A stretch of 64,000 nt of DNA from Symbiodinium natans (Eukaryota; Sar; Dinophyceae; Suessiales; Symbiodiniaceae): NCBI GenBank assembly GCA_905221605.1, contig CAJNDS010002088.1, positions 594,001 to 658,000 on the forward strand, written 5' to 3'. The first letter of the stretch is position 1. The number at the start of each line of letters is the position of its first letter. The notes under the pieces were generated by a model that was not told the origin of the DNA, searched no databases, and worked only from the letters and a program-made list of their open reading frames with translations. The position numbers were made by a program, and so were the translations under genes. Of this stretch, positions 19,360 to 29,612 are shown in pieces.

Positions 19360-19700
19360 ACCCTTAGCTAATCTTTGCGACAGTCGCAGCGCAGGAGGCG
19401 TGCAGAAAACAGCAGTCGTGCCAACACCTGCAAGTGTACCGGAGAACCCTTCTGGAAACCCGCTCCTTGCTTGGAAGGTCCTGGAGGGCTGTGAGAATCA
19501 GTGGAGATCCGCGATAGATTTCCTGCTCATAATGTCTACTCGGCCGGAGGGGCAATGCAGCAAACAAATCGTCGGGTCGAAGAAGACGTCCAGCCTCCCA
19601 GCATGAGAAAAGCCCAGTTCAACCGAGCCTTTGCTCCCACCGCGGTCTTCCACACGTTCGCCCCGTCTGCCACTGAGATGTACAAAACACCTTACAAGAT
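19360..19700 (+). CDS. Coding-like segment, probably 2 exons
   Basis: Frames change along it: IFATVAAQEACRKQQSCQ at the left, later NVYSAGGAMQQTNRRVEE through AFAPTAVFHTFAPSATEM at the right. Overlapping open frames make the splice points uncertain. Confidence 0.45.
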
Positions 19701-19847
19701 CACCCTAAACCCTAAAACCCCTAGACCCTATACCCTAAACCTTCAACCGGTCAAAAGCATGCGCCCGGAAGGTTTCTCGCAGCACAACGCATGCCGGCGT
19801 GGTGGTGTGCAAATCGGTTTGACACACTTGAGTTCAGCTCCTAAAAC

Positions 19848-19990
19848 CTAAGCAACTATTTGCTTAAGAGCCCCAAAAAACACAGCAAAAACAATCCCTA
19901 TATTACCCTTATAAGGAAGAATCTGTTTATTTCTTTGGGGCGGGGGGGGTTCTTAAGCAATTAGTGGGGGTTCTTAAGCAATTAGTAGTA
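19848..19990. mobile_element. IE-I copy with duplicated right end
   Basis: TTGCTTAAGAGCCCC on the left; the right TIR GGGGGTTCTTAAGCAATTAG occurs twice in tandem (about 19950 and 19969). Confidence 0.7.
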
Positions 19991-20047
19991 AGTCCTGAGT
20001 TAAGGGTGTCGGGTTTTCGAGCCTCAAGTCTGGGCTGCTGACTTCAG

Positions 20048-20082
20048 GAGCGCAGATGAAGTTGCCATACACAGGAAGCTGG
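20048..20082 (+). CDS. Microexon
   Basis: GACTTCAG on the left, GTTTAGGG on the right; SADEVAIHRKL. Confidence 0.45.
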
Positions 20083-20294
20083 GTTTAGGGTTCAGGGTTT
20101 TAGGGTTTAGGGTTTTTGCTTTAGTATGAGAATTCCTAGAAAAGCGGAGACCCCTGATCTACCCTGCAAGCCTTACTATAGTGATTTGGGGGGATGCCCA
20201 AGTAGTATAGGATCCCTTATAATCAGGACCCCGATAAGGTGCCTCTAATTTCAAAATCCCCCATATCTCCTCATGTTGATCGCTTTTCTTCAAG

Positions 20295-20330
20295 CTGCCT
20301 GACAGCAAGCCAGCTTATGGCTTGGCATGG
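20295..20330 (+). CDS. 12-codon exon
   Basis: TCTTCAAG on the left, GTTTAAGG on the right, phase 0/0: LPDSKPAYGLAW. Confidence 0.5.
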
Positions 20331-20519
20331 GTTTAAGGTTGTAAAACGCTCAAACCCTAAAACCTAAACCCTTACTGCAACCTTAGATGCAGCTATCGGG
20401 GTTCTTTTCTAAGGCTGGAGTCTAGAGTTTACAGATACAACCCTCAACCCTAAACCCAGTTTCGGCAAGGTGCCGAAGTGCAGCCGTGTTTGGGGATTTA
20501 GGGCTTTAGGGGTTTGGTA

Positions 20520-20684
20520 ATGGCCGTCACGCGTTTCCTCGCCGTAACTGCTTCCTGCTCTCGATACCCTAAGCCACTGAGTTTTGAAGTACTACATTAC
20601 TACTTTCTTGGTTTCTGGATTCCCATGATAGCTACTTATGCAAGAAAAGTATCCACTTTTCTGCCAGGGTCTACTCCAAAGTAG
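20520..20684 (+). CDS. Small ORF, 54 codons, hydrophobic middle
   Basis: ATG start and TAG stop without TLR inside: MAVTRFLAVTASCSRY..., a hydrophobic run HYYFLGFWIPMIATY, then KVSTFLPGSTPK. Could be an intact small protein or an exon. The preceding small exon candidate is at 20457-20494 (FRQGAEVQPCLG). Confidence 0.4.
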   Translation: MAVTRFLAVTASCSRYPKPLSFEVLHYYFLGFWIPMIATYARKVSTFLPGSTPK

Positions 20685-20879
20685 CGACCACGTGGTTCAT
20701 GTGCAAGTGTTCTTCGCCCAAACCCTAGACCCTAAGCCCTTCAGCCCCAAATTCTAAACACGAATCTCGTAGACCCGTTACAACCCCTATGAACACTCAA
20801 AAGCTCTAAACCTACCCTAAACCCCTTAACTCCAAAGCCGTTTTAAGCCCTTTGAGGCCCTAGGAAGCGCTTTAAGGCC

Positions 20880-20996
20880 CTTTACCCTGAACCCTAAACC
20901 CCAAACCCCAAACCTTAAACCTTAAACCCTAAACCCTAAACCCTAAACCCTAAACCCTAAACCCTAAACCCTACCCCCCCCCCCCCCCCCCCCCAA
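20880..20996. repeat. TLR array plus poly-C
   Basis: CCCTAAA units to 20972, then a C homopolymer of about 22. Confidence 0.9.
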
Positions 20997-21002
20997 CCGC
21001 CC

Positions 21003-21092
21003 TCTGCGAAGCCAGGTCTGTCGTGATAGCCAGTCATTGGTCCCAGACATGGAGGCCGAACCGGGGGTCGGAGAGATGCTGTCAGTTCACTG
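21003..21092 (+). CDS. Exon (unknown)
   Basis: Two frames open: RSQVCRDSQSLVPDMEAE then PGVGEMLSVH, or CEARSVVIASHWSQTWRP. CCCTAAA left and GTTTAGGG right. Confidence 0.4.
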
Positions 21093-21539
21093 ACGGTTTA
21101 GGGTTTAGGGTTTCGGGTTTAGGGTTTAGGGTCTAGGAAAACCCTTCCGCCGATTTCCCTGCTCTGTAGTAAAGGTTCCGGGGTTTAGGGTCTAGAGGTT
21201 GGACCTAAACCCGAAACCCTAAACCCTAAACCCGAAACCCAAGCTTCAGGGTCTTGAGGGTGGGGCTGCCCCGGCGGTTTCATGTAGTACGAGCTTGCAC
21301 GCAGTCGAGGACTTCGTTTGGGGAAGTCAGCCACCCAAGAACTCAAGATCTCTGAAACCTTAAGCACCCTAAACCCGAAACCCTATAAAGGCTTAATTTG
21401 TTTTAGGATTTAGGGAATAGGGTTAATCGGGTTTAGGGTTTAAGGTTTAGGGTTAGTAGGGTTTAGGGTTTCGGGTTTGGGGTTAGGGGCTTTTCGGGGG
21501 TCTGCTACCCTGACCCTAAGTCCTCACAAGGTTTGCCCC

Positions 21540-21690
21540 AACGAGCCCAAAGACTCCTTGGTTTGGGAATATACCTTACATGATATGAACGATCCCCATA
21601 ACGTTCAAGGTCTATTCCTTCGTTAAGTTAGGGTTTAGGGTTTGGGGTTTAGTGGACCCCATACAGGGGTTTCGGGCTCTCTGGGTATCC
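21540..21690. mobile_element. IE-E copy with TLR insertion
   Basis: CGAGCCCAAAGACTCC at the left and GGGCTCTCTGGGTATCC at the right. A short TTTAGGGTTTGGGG insert at about 21628-21652 lies inside. Confidence 0.55.
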
Positions 21691-22002
21691 TACGCACTTC
21701 AGCAACCCGACGGAGAAACTACTTAACAAGTCCCCGACCCTCCAAGTGGACGCAGCGGCTGACACTTTGACTCCTTCCAACATTCTTCCAAAATAGCCTA
21801 CTTCTGGAAGGCACCATGGACCGTTAGACCTCAAACCTAAATCCTGGACCCTAACCCTAAGGGTCCATGTATCATTTTGTACTTGGGCCCAAAAGCCCCT
21901 ATTTAGGAAGTACTTGAAGGCCCGAGTGTAATAATAATAATAATAAGGTGCATGGACCCTTAGGGTAAGCCTTGGACACTAAAGCCGGTACCGCGTGAAT
22001 AG

Positions 22003-22549
22003 CCATGGAGGTTGCCGAGGATGGACAGGTCACCTACGAGTGGAAAGGTGTGGTGGAGCGGGAGAGGCGCTACACGGGAGGGTTGAGGGTTTAGGGCTAG
22101 GGTTTAGGGCTAGGGTTTAGGGTTTGGGGTTTAGGGTTTGGGGTTTAGGGTTTGGGGTTTAGGGTTTAGGGTTTAGGGTTTAGTTGCTGCCGTCGAGTCT
22201 GTGGTGTAATTAAGATTAACGGGTTCAGGGTTAGGGGTTCGGGGTTGAGGGGTGAAGGGTTTAGGGGTTTGGGGTTTAGGGGTTCAGACTTTAGGGGTTC
22301 GCTGTTTAGGGTTTTGGGGGTTAAGGGTTTAAAGGTTTAAGGATTCACAGGTGCAGGGTTGAGGGTTTACGGGTTGAAGGGTCCGGGGCCTGAGGGTTTA
22401 GGGTTTAGGGTTTAGGGTTTAGGGTTTAGGGTTTAGGGTTTAGGGTGGAGTTGAGGGACCCCAGGCTCCCAGGTCTAGCACTGAACGTGTCACAGGGACC
22501 CTTGCTTACCCTAAGTCCGAATGTGCAAAACCCATCCAGAAGTATTTTC
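22003..22549 (+). CDS. Three-exon model with two pure TLR introns
   Basis: Exons 22003-22081, 22194-22222 and 22444-22549. The first holds an ATG at 22005 and reads MEVAEDGQVTYEWKGVV then ERERRYTG. The second gives CCRRVCGVIKIN. The third gives VELRDPRLPGLALNVSQ... ending NPSRSIF before the good donor GTAAGG. Introns 22082-22193 and 22223-22443 contain only TTTAGGG-type sequence; both begin GTT and end TTTAG. Phases agree at both junctions. Product unknown. Confidence 0.6.
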
Positions 22550-22586
22550 GTAAGGATTGTTACAGCACAGCTCCGAAACGAAAGGC

Positions 22587-22797
22587 CCCAAACTCTAAGC
22601 CCTAAACCCTAAACCCTAAACCCTAAACCCTAAACCCTAAACCCTAAACCCTAAACCCTAAACCCTAAACCCTAAACCCTAAACCCTAACCTAAACCCTA
22701 AACCCTAAACCCTAAACCCTAAACCCTAAACCCTAAACCCTAAACCCTAAACCCTAAACCCTAAACCCTAACCCTAAACCCTAAACCCTAAACCCTA
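22587..22797. repeat. TLR array, about 30 CCCTAAA units
   Basis: One of the longest pure arrays; two units lack one A. Confidence 0.97.
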
Positions 22798-23571
22798 GAC
22801 TGTGAAGTAGGGCCCTGTCCCTGGAGCTTGACAGATCCAAGTCCCTGGCTGGGGCTTGCTTTGAGGGCTTTGGGGTTTTGGAAATTTGGGGTTTAGGGTT
22901 ACCGGTTTGAGGCTTCATCCGAACACCCGCACCTACTTGGAGAAGTGGGGGAGACTTGGGAGGTGGGTCAATTTCTTGTGCTACCCGAATAGTGACCGTA
23001 AAACCCTAAGCCCTAAACCCTGAGCCCTGAACCTTGAACCCTAAACCCTGAACCCTGAACCCTGAACCCTAAACCGTAGTTGGAGTTATCCTAAACGTCT
23101 ACCCCTACGTTGTGACTACTTACCAGGTCCCCTGCCAGGGACCCTACAACTCGCCCTTGCAGATTATGTTTAGAGCTTATGGTTTATAGGTGTGTCCTTT
23201 AGAGTTCTTCAACCCTAAACCCTAAACCCTCAACCCTCAACCCTAAACCCTAAACCCTAAACCCTAAACCCTCTAGGGTTCAAGGGTTCCCCTGGCGTTT
23301 CGCAAAAAACTTCGAGATTTCCATGGCGGCAGCCATTTTACGCTTTGAAGCTTGGTAAAGGGTCGTTCGTACCGAGAGTTCCAAACCCGCAACCCTTTAC
23401 TTCGAGACCTTCAGCCGCCATACCTGACTTCGATCGTTTCGTAGAAATCGAGTTTATTCTGCCCAACCTTCCGAAGCGCTAAGCCCCAAACCCTAAACCC
23501 CAAAACCCCGAAACCCTAAACCCCAAAACCCCTAAACCCCTAAACCCCTAAACCCTAAACCCTAACCACAG

Positions 23572-23676
23572 TTTGCACAGACACCACCTAACGCCTTTGA
23601 ACAGCCGCGTGTCATGCCGGGATGTTTGCGGTTCTGCGGCTGAGCCGCGTCACCTCGGCAGCAGAAGCAATGCTGG
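23572..23676 (+). CDS. Exon (unknown)
   Basis: CTAACCACAG on the left, GTGTAGGG on the right. LHRHHLTPLNSRVSCRD then VCGSAAEPRHLGSRSNAG is fully open; a second frame stops early. Confidence 0.5.
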
Positions 23677-23862
23677 GTGTAGGGTTTAGGGTTTAGGGTT
23701 CGGGGTTCAGGGTTCAGGGTTTTTTATTTTTCACTTGTTTGGGTTCAAGAAGGTCCTGTTTTGGCATATGTGTTCAAAGGGTTTTAGGGTCTCACCTGGG
23801 CCTGTATTTTCCCTTATTGGGTTAAAGAGGGTCTAGGGTTTAGGGTTTGAGGGTTTGAGGGT

Positions 23863-24110
23863 CTTTTTTTTTTTTTTTGGGGGGGGGGGGGGGGGGCTCC
23901 TAAGGCCCCCCTGAACGAGCACAATATCTGTTAGCTTTAACTATAATTATGGAGGAACCGGCGGGGGGGGGGCGGGGGGGGGGGGGGGGGGAAAGTACCC
24001 AAACCCAAAAACCCCAAAACCCCTAAACCCCTAAACCCCTAAAACCCTAAACCCTAGTAGTCAGCAGTCTGTTGAGTCAGATCGGCAGGCCCCCCCCCCC
24101 CCCAATTTAA
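23863..24110. repeat. Poly-T/poly-G and poly-C tracts
   Basis: T13 then G18 at 23864-23896, G-rich 23963-23990, C15 at 24092-24106, with CCCCTAAA units between. An IE-like fragment (CCCTTATTGGGTTAAAGAGGG) lies at 23811. Confidence 0.85.
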
Positions 24111-24123
24111 GTAAAAAATTGGC

Positions 24124-24335
24124 ACCCTTTCGAATCGGAGGTTGCCTAAACCCTAAACTCTAAACCCTAAACCCTAAACCCTAAACCCTAAACCTTAAAC
24201 CGCTAGTTCTGATCATGTGCATGATGAAGCTCAGAAGCTCCCATCACTCTCAAGCTCGGTTTGAGTTGCCCCTTAGGGTTTAGGGTTTAGGGTTTAGGGT
24301 TTAGGTTTAGGGTTTAGGGTTTAGGGTTTAGGGAA
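24124..24335. repeat. Opposed TLR arrays around a short segment
   Basis: CCCTAAA 24148-24200 and TTTAGGG 24274-24335 enclose about 70 bp that is open in one frame (SSDHVHDEAQKLPSLSSS). Confidence 0.8.
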
Positions 24336-25506
24336 AGTACCACGACGAAGGCCTCCCACATGCATTCACCAGACCTGTCCCTAAACGCGAAATCCTAAAC
24401 TCTAAACCCTAAGCCCTAAGCGCCCAGGAATGTTTAGGGTTTTGGGCTGAAGGAGGCGGAATTGCGACACAGACCCTCGAAATGGCGGCTGAGTAGGCGG
24501 CTATGAAGTGAAGCTATTAAGCAGGACAATCCCAAATGAAGCTCCATTTTGGGGTGAAAAGAACTCTACATCCTACCTACTGACTAAGTCCTCCGATCCC
24601 CCAAGTAGATCAAGAGGCATGTCCAATCATCTAGACCCTCCAGCTTGCAAACCCTTAATCCTGAACTTCTCTAAACGCTAAGCCGCTAGACACCCCAAAA
24701 ACCCCAAGCCCCCAGACTCCCAAACCCACAAGCTTTGCCCTTTTTTCACCCACATAAGCCCCTAAACAGGAGTATGGATCCCTCATAGCCCCCTCCCTCA
24801 CGCGCCCCTAAACCCCAAACCCTAAACCCTAAACCCTAAACCCTAAACCCTGAACCCTGAACCCTGAACCCTATGAGAGACCGAGGCCCGTGGCAACCTC
24901 ACAGGGGCCTTGGGGCTTCCTTGCTGGAGAGCTCCTTGTCACAAGCAAGAAGGTAGTCGGAATGTCCAGCGGACCCCTGAACCTAGGGTTTGGGGTTTAG
25001 GGTTTAGGGTAGCGGGCCCTTAATACCCCCTTAGCCCCCTTAAAAGGGTTCTGATGTATGGGCCCTTAATTTGTGTAGGGTATATAAGGGGTATATAAGG
25101 GTGAACCCTACTTGGGGGTTTCCGAAATTAGGGGTACCTTATTGGGGTTGGGGTGCTTATTCTAAGGGAACCTACTAATTGGGGCACTGTAAATATTAGG
25201 GGACCCCTTATTTTCGTAAACCCCCACATGAACCCCAAACCCTTCGAACTTAAACCCCCCCCCCCGATGAAATAAGAGTCTCCTTATAGGTACCTTTGAC
25301 CGTGGGTTATGCCCAAAACCCCAAACCCTAAACTATGTAGAGCACTCAAGGACCTTTAGGAACGTAGTCATAGGGTCTCATATACATGTACAAACACATA
25401 CACATAGTCCGGGTACTGGTGTATTGTTTCATATGTCTGCTGCTTAAATTCTTCTCGTTATTCATTCCTTTTGGGGAGGTACCAAATCTGGTAATAACCC
25501 TAAACT

Positions 25507-25640
25507 CTAAACCCTATAAACCCTATAAACCCTATAAACCCTATAAACCCTATAAACCCTATAAACCCTATAAACCCTATAAACCCTATAAACCCTATAA
25601 GCCCTATAAGCCCTGTAAGCCCCATAAGCCCTATAAGCCC
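25507..25640. repeat. 9-bp TLR variant array (CCCTATAAA)
   Basis: About fourteen nonamers, encoding a KPY or GFI tripeptide repeat in ORFs by chance. A local derivative of CCCTAAA. Confidence 0.95.
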
Positions 25641-25674
25641 AAAAAATCCTAAACCCCAACCCTTAAACCCAAAG

Positions 25675-25923
25675 GTCTGCTCCGGCACCAGCCACGTCTC
25701 CACATCCGCCGGAGCTCACGGAGCCCGGCCAGCCGAGATTGCCGCCTTGGATGAGTCGCTGGGCGTGGTCGGATCAGCCCTAAACCCTACCTCAGTCCTA
25801 AACCCCAATATCATTCAGGAAGAAGGCTTAGGGTATAAGGTGCAGGGTGTATGGGATCAGGAAACGAGTTGGCTCCACAACGAACACCTGTATGTCAAGA
25901 GACACTGGACTACCCGACCCTAA
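25675..25923 (+). CDS. 82-codon open segment, no ATG
   Basis: VCSGTSHVSTSAGAHGARP then AEIAALDESLGVVGSAL, continuing through NIIQEEGLGYKVQGVW then DQETSWLHNEHLYVKRH to TAA. The right half looks most protein-like and follows ATCATTCAG at 25811-25819, so two exons are possible. Confidence 0.5.
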   Translation, partial: VCSGTSHVSTSAGAHGARPAEIAALDESLGVVGSALNPTSVLNPNIIQEEGLGYKVQGVWDQETSWLHNEHLYVKRHWTTRP

Positions 25924-25971
25924 AAACCCTAAACCCGAAACCCTTAACCCCAAACCCTAAACCCTAAACCC

Positions 25972-26058
25972 GTCGGAGAGCACTTGGGCCTCGATAACTT
26001 GGGCCTTGATACCCGAGGAAGGGTCGAGACCCCCCAAAAGCCTGAAGGGTTGGTGTAG
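25972..26058 (+). CDS. Exon (unknown)
   Basis: VGEHLGLDNLGLDTRGRV then ETPQKPEGLV, TAG; between CCCTAAA left and GTTGAGGG right. Confidence 0.45.
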   Translation, partial: VGEHLGLDNLGLDTRGRVETPQKPEGLV

Positions 26059-26107
26059 GGTTGAGGGTTGAGGGTTTGGGGTTTAGGGTTTAGGGTTTAG
26101 GGCGAGG

Positions 26108-26242
26108 GTTCTAGCTCTTACAATCCAAACGAGCATCCCACGAACCCTCAACCTCGCCAACCTGCAAAGCCTTTGCGCAGCAATGCACTCAAATCTTGGG
26201 CTGCTGCGGCTTCTTATTCTGGGGGATCGCCTCCCTTTTTAG
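26108..26242 (+). CDS. Exon, leucine-rich-repeat-like
   Basis: Open from the TTTAGGG array: LALTIQTSIPRTLNLANL then QSLCAAMHSNLGLLRLLILG, TAG after RLPF. Spacing of Leu in NLANLQSL and LGLLRLLIL suggests an LRR, from one unit only. Confidence 0.45.
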   Translation, partial: VLALTIQTSIPRTLNLANLQSLCAAMHSNLGLLRLLILGDRLPF

Positions 26243-26338
26243 GCAACTTTTGCATCCCCACCCTCAACCTCAAACCCTAAACCCCAAGCCCTTCAACCCC
26301 AAACACTACAAGCCCAACACCTAAACGCTTAAACCCAG

Positions 26339-26438
26339 GTTCGGACTCACCGCCACGGCGTACGCGCTGCTTCGCGGGCGTGATCTACATGGCCCGGTGG
26401 AGCTTCGGCCAGTTCCGAATTGGCCCTGTGATAGATAG
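26339..26438 (+). CDS. Exon (unknown)
   Basis: After AAACCCAG; FGLTATAYALLRGRDLHG then PVELRPVPNWPCDR, TAG in the GATA repeat. Confidence 0.45.
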
Positions 26439-26580
26439 ATAGATAGATAGATAAATATAAATATAAATATAGATATAAATATAAATATAAATATAAATAT
26501 AAATATAAATATAAATATAAAATTAAATATAAATATAAATAAATAAATATATATATATATATAGATATAGATATATATTA
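26427..26580. repeat. GATA / AAATAT microsatellite
   Basis: (GATA)n followed by (AAATAT)n and (TA)n, about 150 bp. Confidence 0.95.
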
Positions 26581-26851
26581 TTGTATATCTTTGTATTTGT
26601 TTCCGACAATGATATTTTCGAAGGATCTAAAAGTCAATGCAGGCATGCTAGTAGTTCTACGAGTGTCGCTACTGATATCGAGTGGTAGCAGGCAACAGCA
26701 GTCATGCGGTCAACGGATAAACGAGAAAAGTGAAGCCCTAAGCCTTGAACCTTGACCCTAAACCCTAAACCCTAAACCCCAAACCCTAAACCCTAAACCC
26801 TAAACCCTGAACCCTGAACCCTGAACCCCAAACCCTAAACCGTGTTCTGAG

Positions 26852-26983
26852 GACTTCAGCATCTGGAAGGCTATCTCGGACAGGGCGGCGGACCTTGTCG
26901 ACACGGCTTCGCCAAAGCATCTGAGCTCCGGCGTCCCCAAAGAGCGCAAAATTCCCCCTGCTTTCGGAGTATTCCGGAAATGA
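26852..26983 (+). CDS. Exon, 43 codons
   Basis: After TTCTGAG: DFSIWKAISDRAADLVDT then ASPKHLSSGVPKERKIPP, ending AFGVFRK and TGA just before TTTAGGG. CCCTAAA to the left. Clear protein-like composition; unknown. Confidence 0.55.
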   Translation, partial: DFSIWKAISDRAADLVDTASPKHLSSGVPKERKIPPAFGVFRK

Positions 26984-27036
26984 GGGTTTAGGGTTTAGGG
27001 TTTAGGGTTTGGGTTTGGGGTTTAGGGCTTATCGAA

Positions 27037-27181
27037 GGGTAGTAATATGGGTCCTTGCCTTGGTCCCTTACCTCCTTTCAAGGATGCTGAAGTATGGGGC
27101 CCTAGCTTGCATAGGGTATATAAGGGCTATTTAAGGGGTCCCATGTGGGGGCCCATACTAAGACATGTAACTACCCTAAGA
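27037..27181. mobile_element. IE-B full copy
   Basis: GGGTAGTAATATGGGTCC left and GACATGTAACTACCC right are inverted. Internal GGTATATAAGGG and ATGGGGCCC. Confidence 0.75.
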
Positions 27182-27455
27182 GAACCAGGATCACCATTCT
27201 AGTATCAAGTATCTCCCTTGCTTTGCTTAAGGAGTATTTCCTTAAGTGAGAATCAGGATCGCCATTCTAGCATAAGGTATCTTCCTTGCTTCAGGAGCAT
27301 TCCTTGAATCTTGAAATGATACTAAGGATCACCATTCTAGTATGTACAAGTTATCTTCCTTAAACAAGGAGTATACCTCAAATGATAATAAGGATCACCA
27401 TTTTAGTAAAGGTGTCTTCCTTAAATCAGGACTCTCCCTTAAATGATAATCAGGA
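27182..27455. repeat. About 68-bp tandem repeat x4
   Basis: Units contain AGGATCACCATTCTAGTA and TCTTCCTTAAA, with IE-E-like palindromic motifs. Non-coding. Confidence 0.85.
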
Positions 27456-27608
27456 CAGGCAAGGTCGGCCCTAAACCCTAATCCCTAAACCCTAAACCCT
27501 AAACCCTAGACCCTAGACCCTAAACCCTAAACCCTAAACCCTAAACCCTAAACCCTAAACCCTAAACCCTAAACCCTCAGCCCAGGGCTTCGGGTTTAGG
27601 ATTTTAAG

Positions 27609-27686
27609 CATGCCAACGGCAAGCAGGGAGCGAGGTTCTCAATTGGCTTTGTGGGGCTAGGAAACTTTTTCTGCGGAATCTTTAGG
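27609..27686 (+). CDS. Exon, hydrophobic
   Basis: ATTTTAAG left, GTTTAGGG right; HANGKQGARFSIGFVGLG then NFFCGIF. Confidence 0.5.
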
Positions 27687-27857
27687 GTTTAGGGTTTAGG
27701 GTTTAGGGATTCGAAAACTTGACCGCGTTTGCACTCGCTTGGTTGTAATGTGCAGTGGCCATAGTCAAAAGCTCATTTTGAACAGCCCCCATCCCCCTCC
27801 TCCTGCCCTCATAGGCCCTAAACCCTAAACCTTAAACCCTAAACCCAAAACCTTCAG

Positions 27858-28041
27858 TATTTCGAGGATTTGGGTACTCGCGGCCCTGAGCGACGCGGAT
27901 TTCAATCCAGACGAGCCTTGGGCGATTGCCTTGGATTCCCCGCGAATCTCTTTACTTCCCATGACAGAGTCCACTACACCACCCCACCCGACGCGCTTTT
28001 GGCTTAAGGTCTTTCGTGGTAGGCATCGGCTCTTTGTTTAG
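27858..28041 (+). CDS. Exon, 60 codons
   Basis: After AACCTTCAG: ISRIWVLAALSDADFNPDE then PWAIALDSPRISLLPMTES, through TRFWLKVFRGRHRLFV to TAG. Among the most convincing exons. No repeat inside; no family recognised. Confidence 0.6.
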
Positions 28042-28185
28042 CGTGCTGGTCGTGTCTTCATTTAAGTTCCTCCGAAAGCCCCGCACAGACCCTAAACCCG
28101 AAACCCTAAACCCTGAACACTAAACCCTAAACCCTAAACCCTAAACCCTAAGCCCCAAGCCCCAAACCCCAAACCCGAACTGAAG

Positions 28186-28269
28186 AATTGTCCTCATGTC
28201 TCCGTGAGGCCCCTCTTGCAACGTAGGCAAAGCATTCCGGGGTTATGGGGTCGCGGCTCAGCCTCCTAA
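28186..28269 (+). CDS. Exon
   Basis: After GAACTGAAG; NCPHVSVRPLLQRRQSIPG then LWGRGSAS, TAA. Confidence 0.45.
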   Translation, partial: NCPHVSVRPLLQRRQSIPGLWGRGSAS

Positions 28270-28337
28270 AACCCTAAACTCTAAACATCCCTAAACCCTA
28301 AACCCTAAACCCTAAACCCTAAACCCTAAACCCTCAG

Positions 28338-28461
28338 GGTGTGGCCGGGAGCCCCGGCCCTTGAAGCCGCCGAGGAGCGGAAGCAGCTGCGCTTTCTTCG
28401 CGCCTTCCGCACGCGAATGGCGGAGTCGGACGATGTGCTCCATCGCAGCCTGGCCCTTTAG
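28338..28461 (+). CDS. Exon, 40 codons, helical
   Basis: Acceptor CCCTCAG is itself a TLR variant. VWPGAPALEAAEERKQLRFL then RAFRTRMAESDDVLHRSLAL, TAG. The stop overlaps the start of the TTTAGGG array, so the exon may instead splice at GTTAGGG. Confidence 0.6.
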
Positions 28462-28719
28462 GGTTAGGGTTTAGGGTTTAGGGTTTAGGGTTTAGGGTTT
28501 AGGGTTTAGGGTTTAGGGTTTAGGGTTTAGGGTTTAGGGTTTAGGGTTTAGGGTTTAGGGTTTAGGGTTTAGGGTTTAGGTTAGGGTTTAGGGTTTAGGG
28601 TTTAGGGTTTAGGGTTTAGGGTTTAGGGTTTAGGGTTTAGGGTTTAGGGTTTAGGGTTTAGGGTTTAGGGTTTAGGGTTTAGGGTTTAGGGTTTAGGGTT
28701 TAGGGTTTAGGGTTTAGGG
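28462..28719. repeat. Longest TTTAGGG array
   Basis: About 37 units with one shortened unit near 28578. Confidence 0.97.
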
Positions 28720-28848
28720 TGGAGACCGAACCCTAAAAATGTTCCCCGTTATACTAAGAGTCCTTCATAGGGATGATAGGAACATCCCAACCTAAAACCC
28801 AGAAACCCCTGAACCCTCGAGGCTTTAGGTTTTAGCTCAGGATCCAGG

Positions 28849-29079
28849 GTGGTACCCCTGCTCTCTTCTGCATTTTCGGGCTTCTGGTTGAGAAAGAGGA
28901 TGGGGGGTCGCCGATCTCATGTGCGGAGCCCAACGAAGGAGTTCGAATTAATCCCGAAGCTCTCAACCCTACATCCTACAGTGCCCGAAACCAAGGACGC
29001 GCCAGGCTCAGCAAAGAATTTCGAATTGCGATTGAAGCGTTTCGATACCTCTGTGGATGCCAATGCTCCGCCACCCTAA
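28849..29079 (+). CDS. ORF, 76 codons (low confidence)
   Basis: Frame includes SHVRSPTKEFELIPKLST and SAKNFELRLKRFDTSVDA. A minus-strand ORF overlaps the right end. No splice or start signal decides it. The AT-rich sequence 29090-29340 that follows has no exon but contains a 32-bp tandem duplication (29222-29285, unit CGATTTTGCAAACCTG...). Confidence 0.35.
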   Translation: MVPLLSSAFSGFWLRKRMGGRRSHVRSPTKEFELIPKLSTLHPTVPETKDAPGSAKNFELRLKRFDTSVDANAPPP

Positions 29080-29346
29080 GCCAATCTTGGAATTCTAGAA
29101 TTCCAAATGTTTGAGTGTTTTTGTTAGTTCTAAGTTCTTGCTTTGCGCGGGAACTCACATCATTTGTTATTTGGTTTTCTAGGGTTTCTAAGATATTGAG
29201 ATTTTCGACATTTCTAAAATCTACGATTTTGCAAACCTGTTTTCTTTTATCGAGACGATTTTGCAAACCTGTTTTCTTTTTTCGAGGAAAATTTGAAAGT
29301 TTTTGACCAAGGAAAATAGACGCTAGCATTCTGCGCAGACAATGGA

Positions 29347-29612
29347 ATGACAACACTACAACAAGGACGTCTAAAAGTTCTCATGGCCTTTCTCGCTCGC
29401 TTCTTCTTTCCTTCCCTCTCTCCTCACTATTTATCTTCTTTCTTCCTTCCGCTTATTCTGCTTGGAAAAATGGGTAGTGAGGGAGGAGGGACACAGTTTT
29501 TCACAACATGTGCCTTTCGAGTTGGTTGGTCGTGCGTGCATCCGATGTGCGTCCCCAACCCTTTCTTTCAATTTGTTCAAAAGGTCCCTGCCACAAATCA
29601 TATCCCAATATC
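29347..29612 (+). CDS. ORF with ATG, Ser/Phe/Leu-rich
   Basis: ATG at 29347: MTTLQQGRLKVLMAFLARFF, hydrophobic to ILLGKMGSEGGG, then CVHPMCVPNPFFQFVQK. The frame then enters IE-D at 29613. A donor GTCCCTGCC at 29583 would exclude the element. Hydrophobic N-terminus could be a signal anchor. Confidence 0.4.

Noticed and set aside
25386..25703. KPY and GFI repeat proteins
   Set aside because: The repetitive part is the CCCTATAAA nonamer array.
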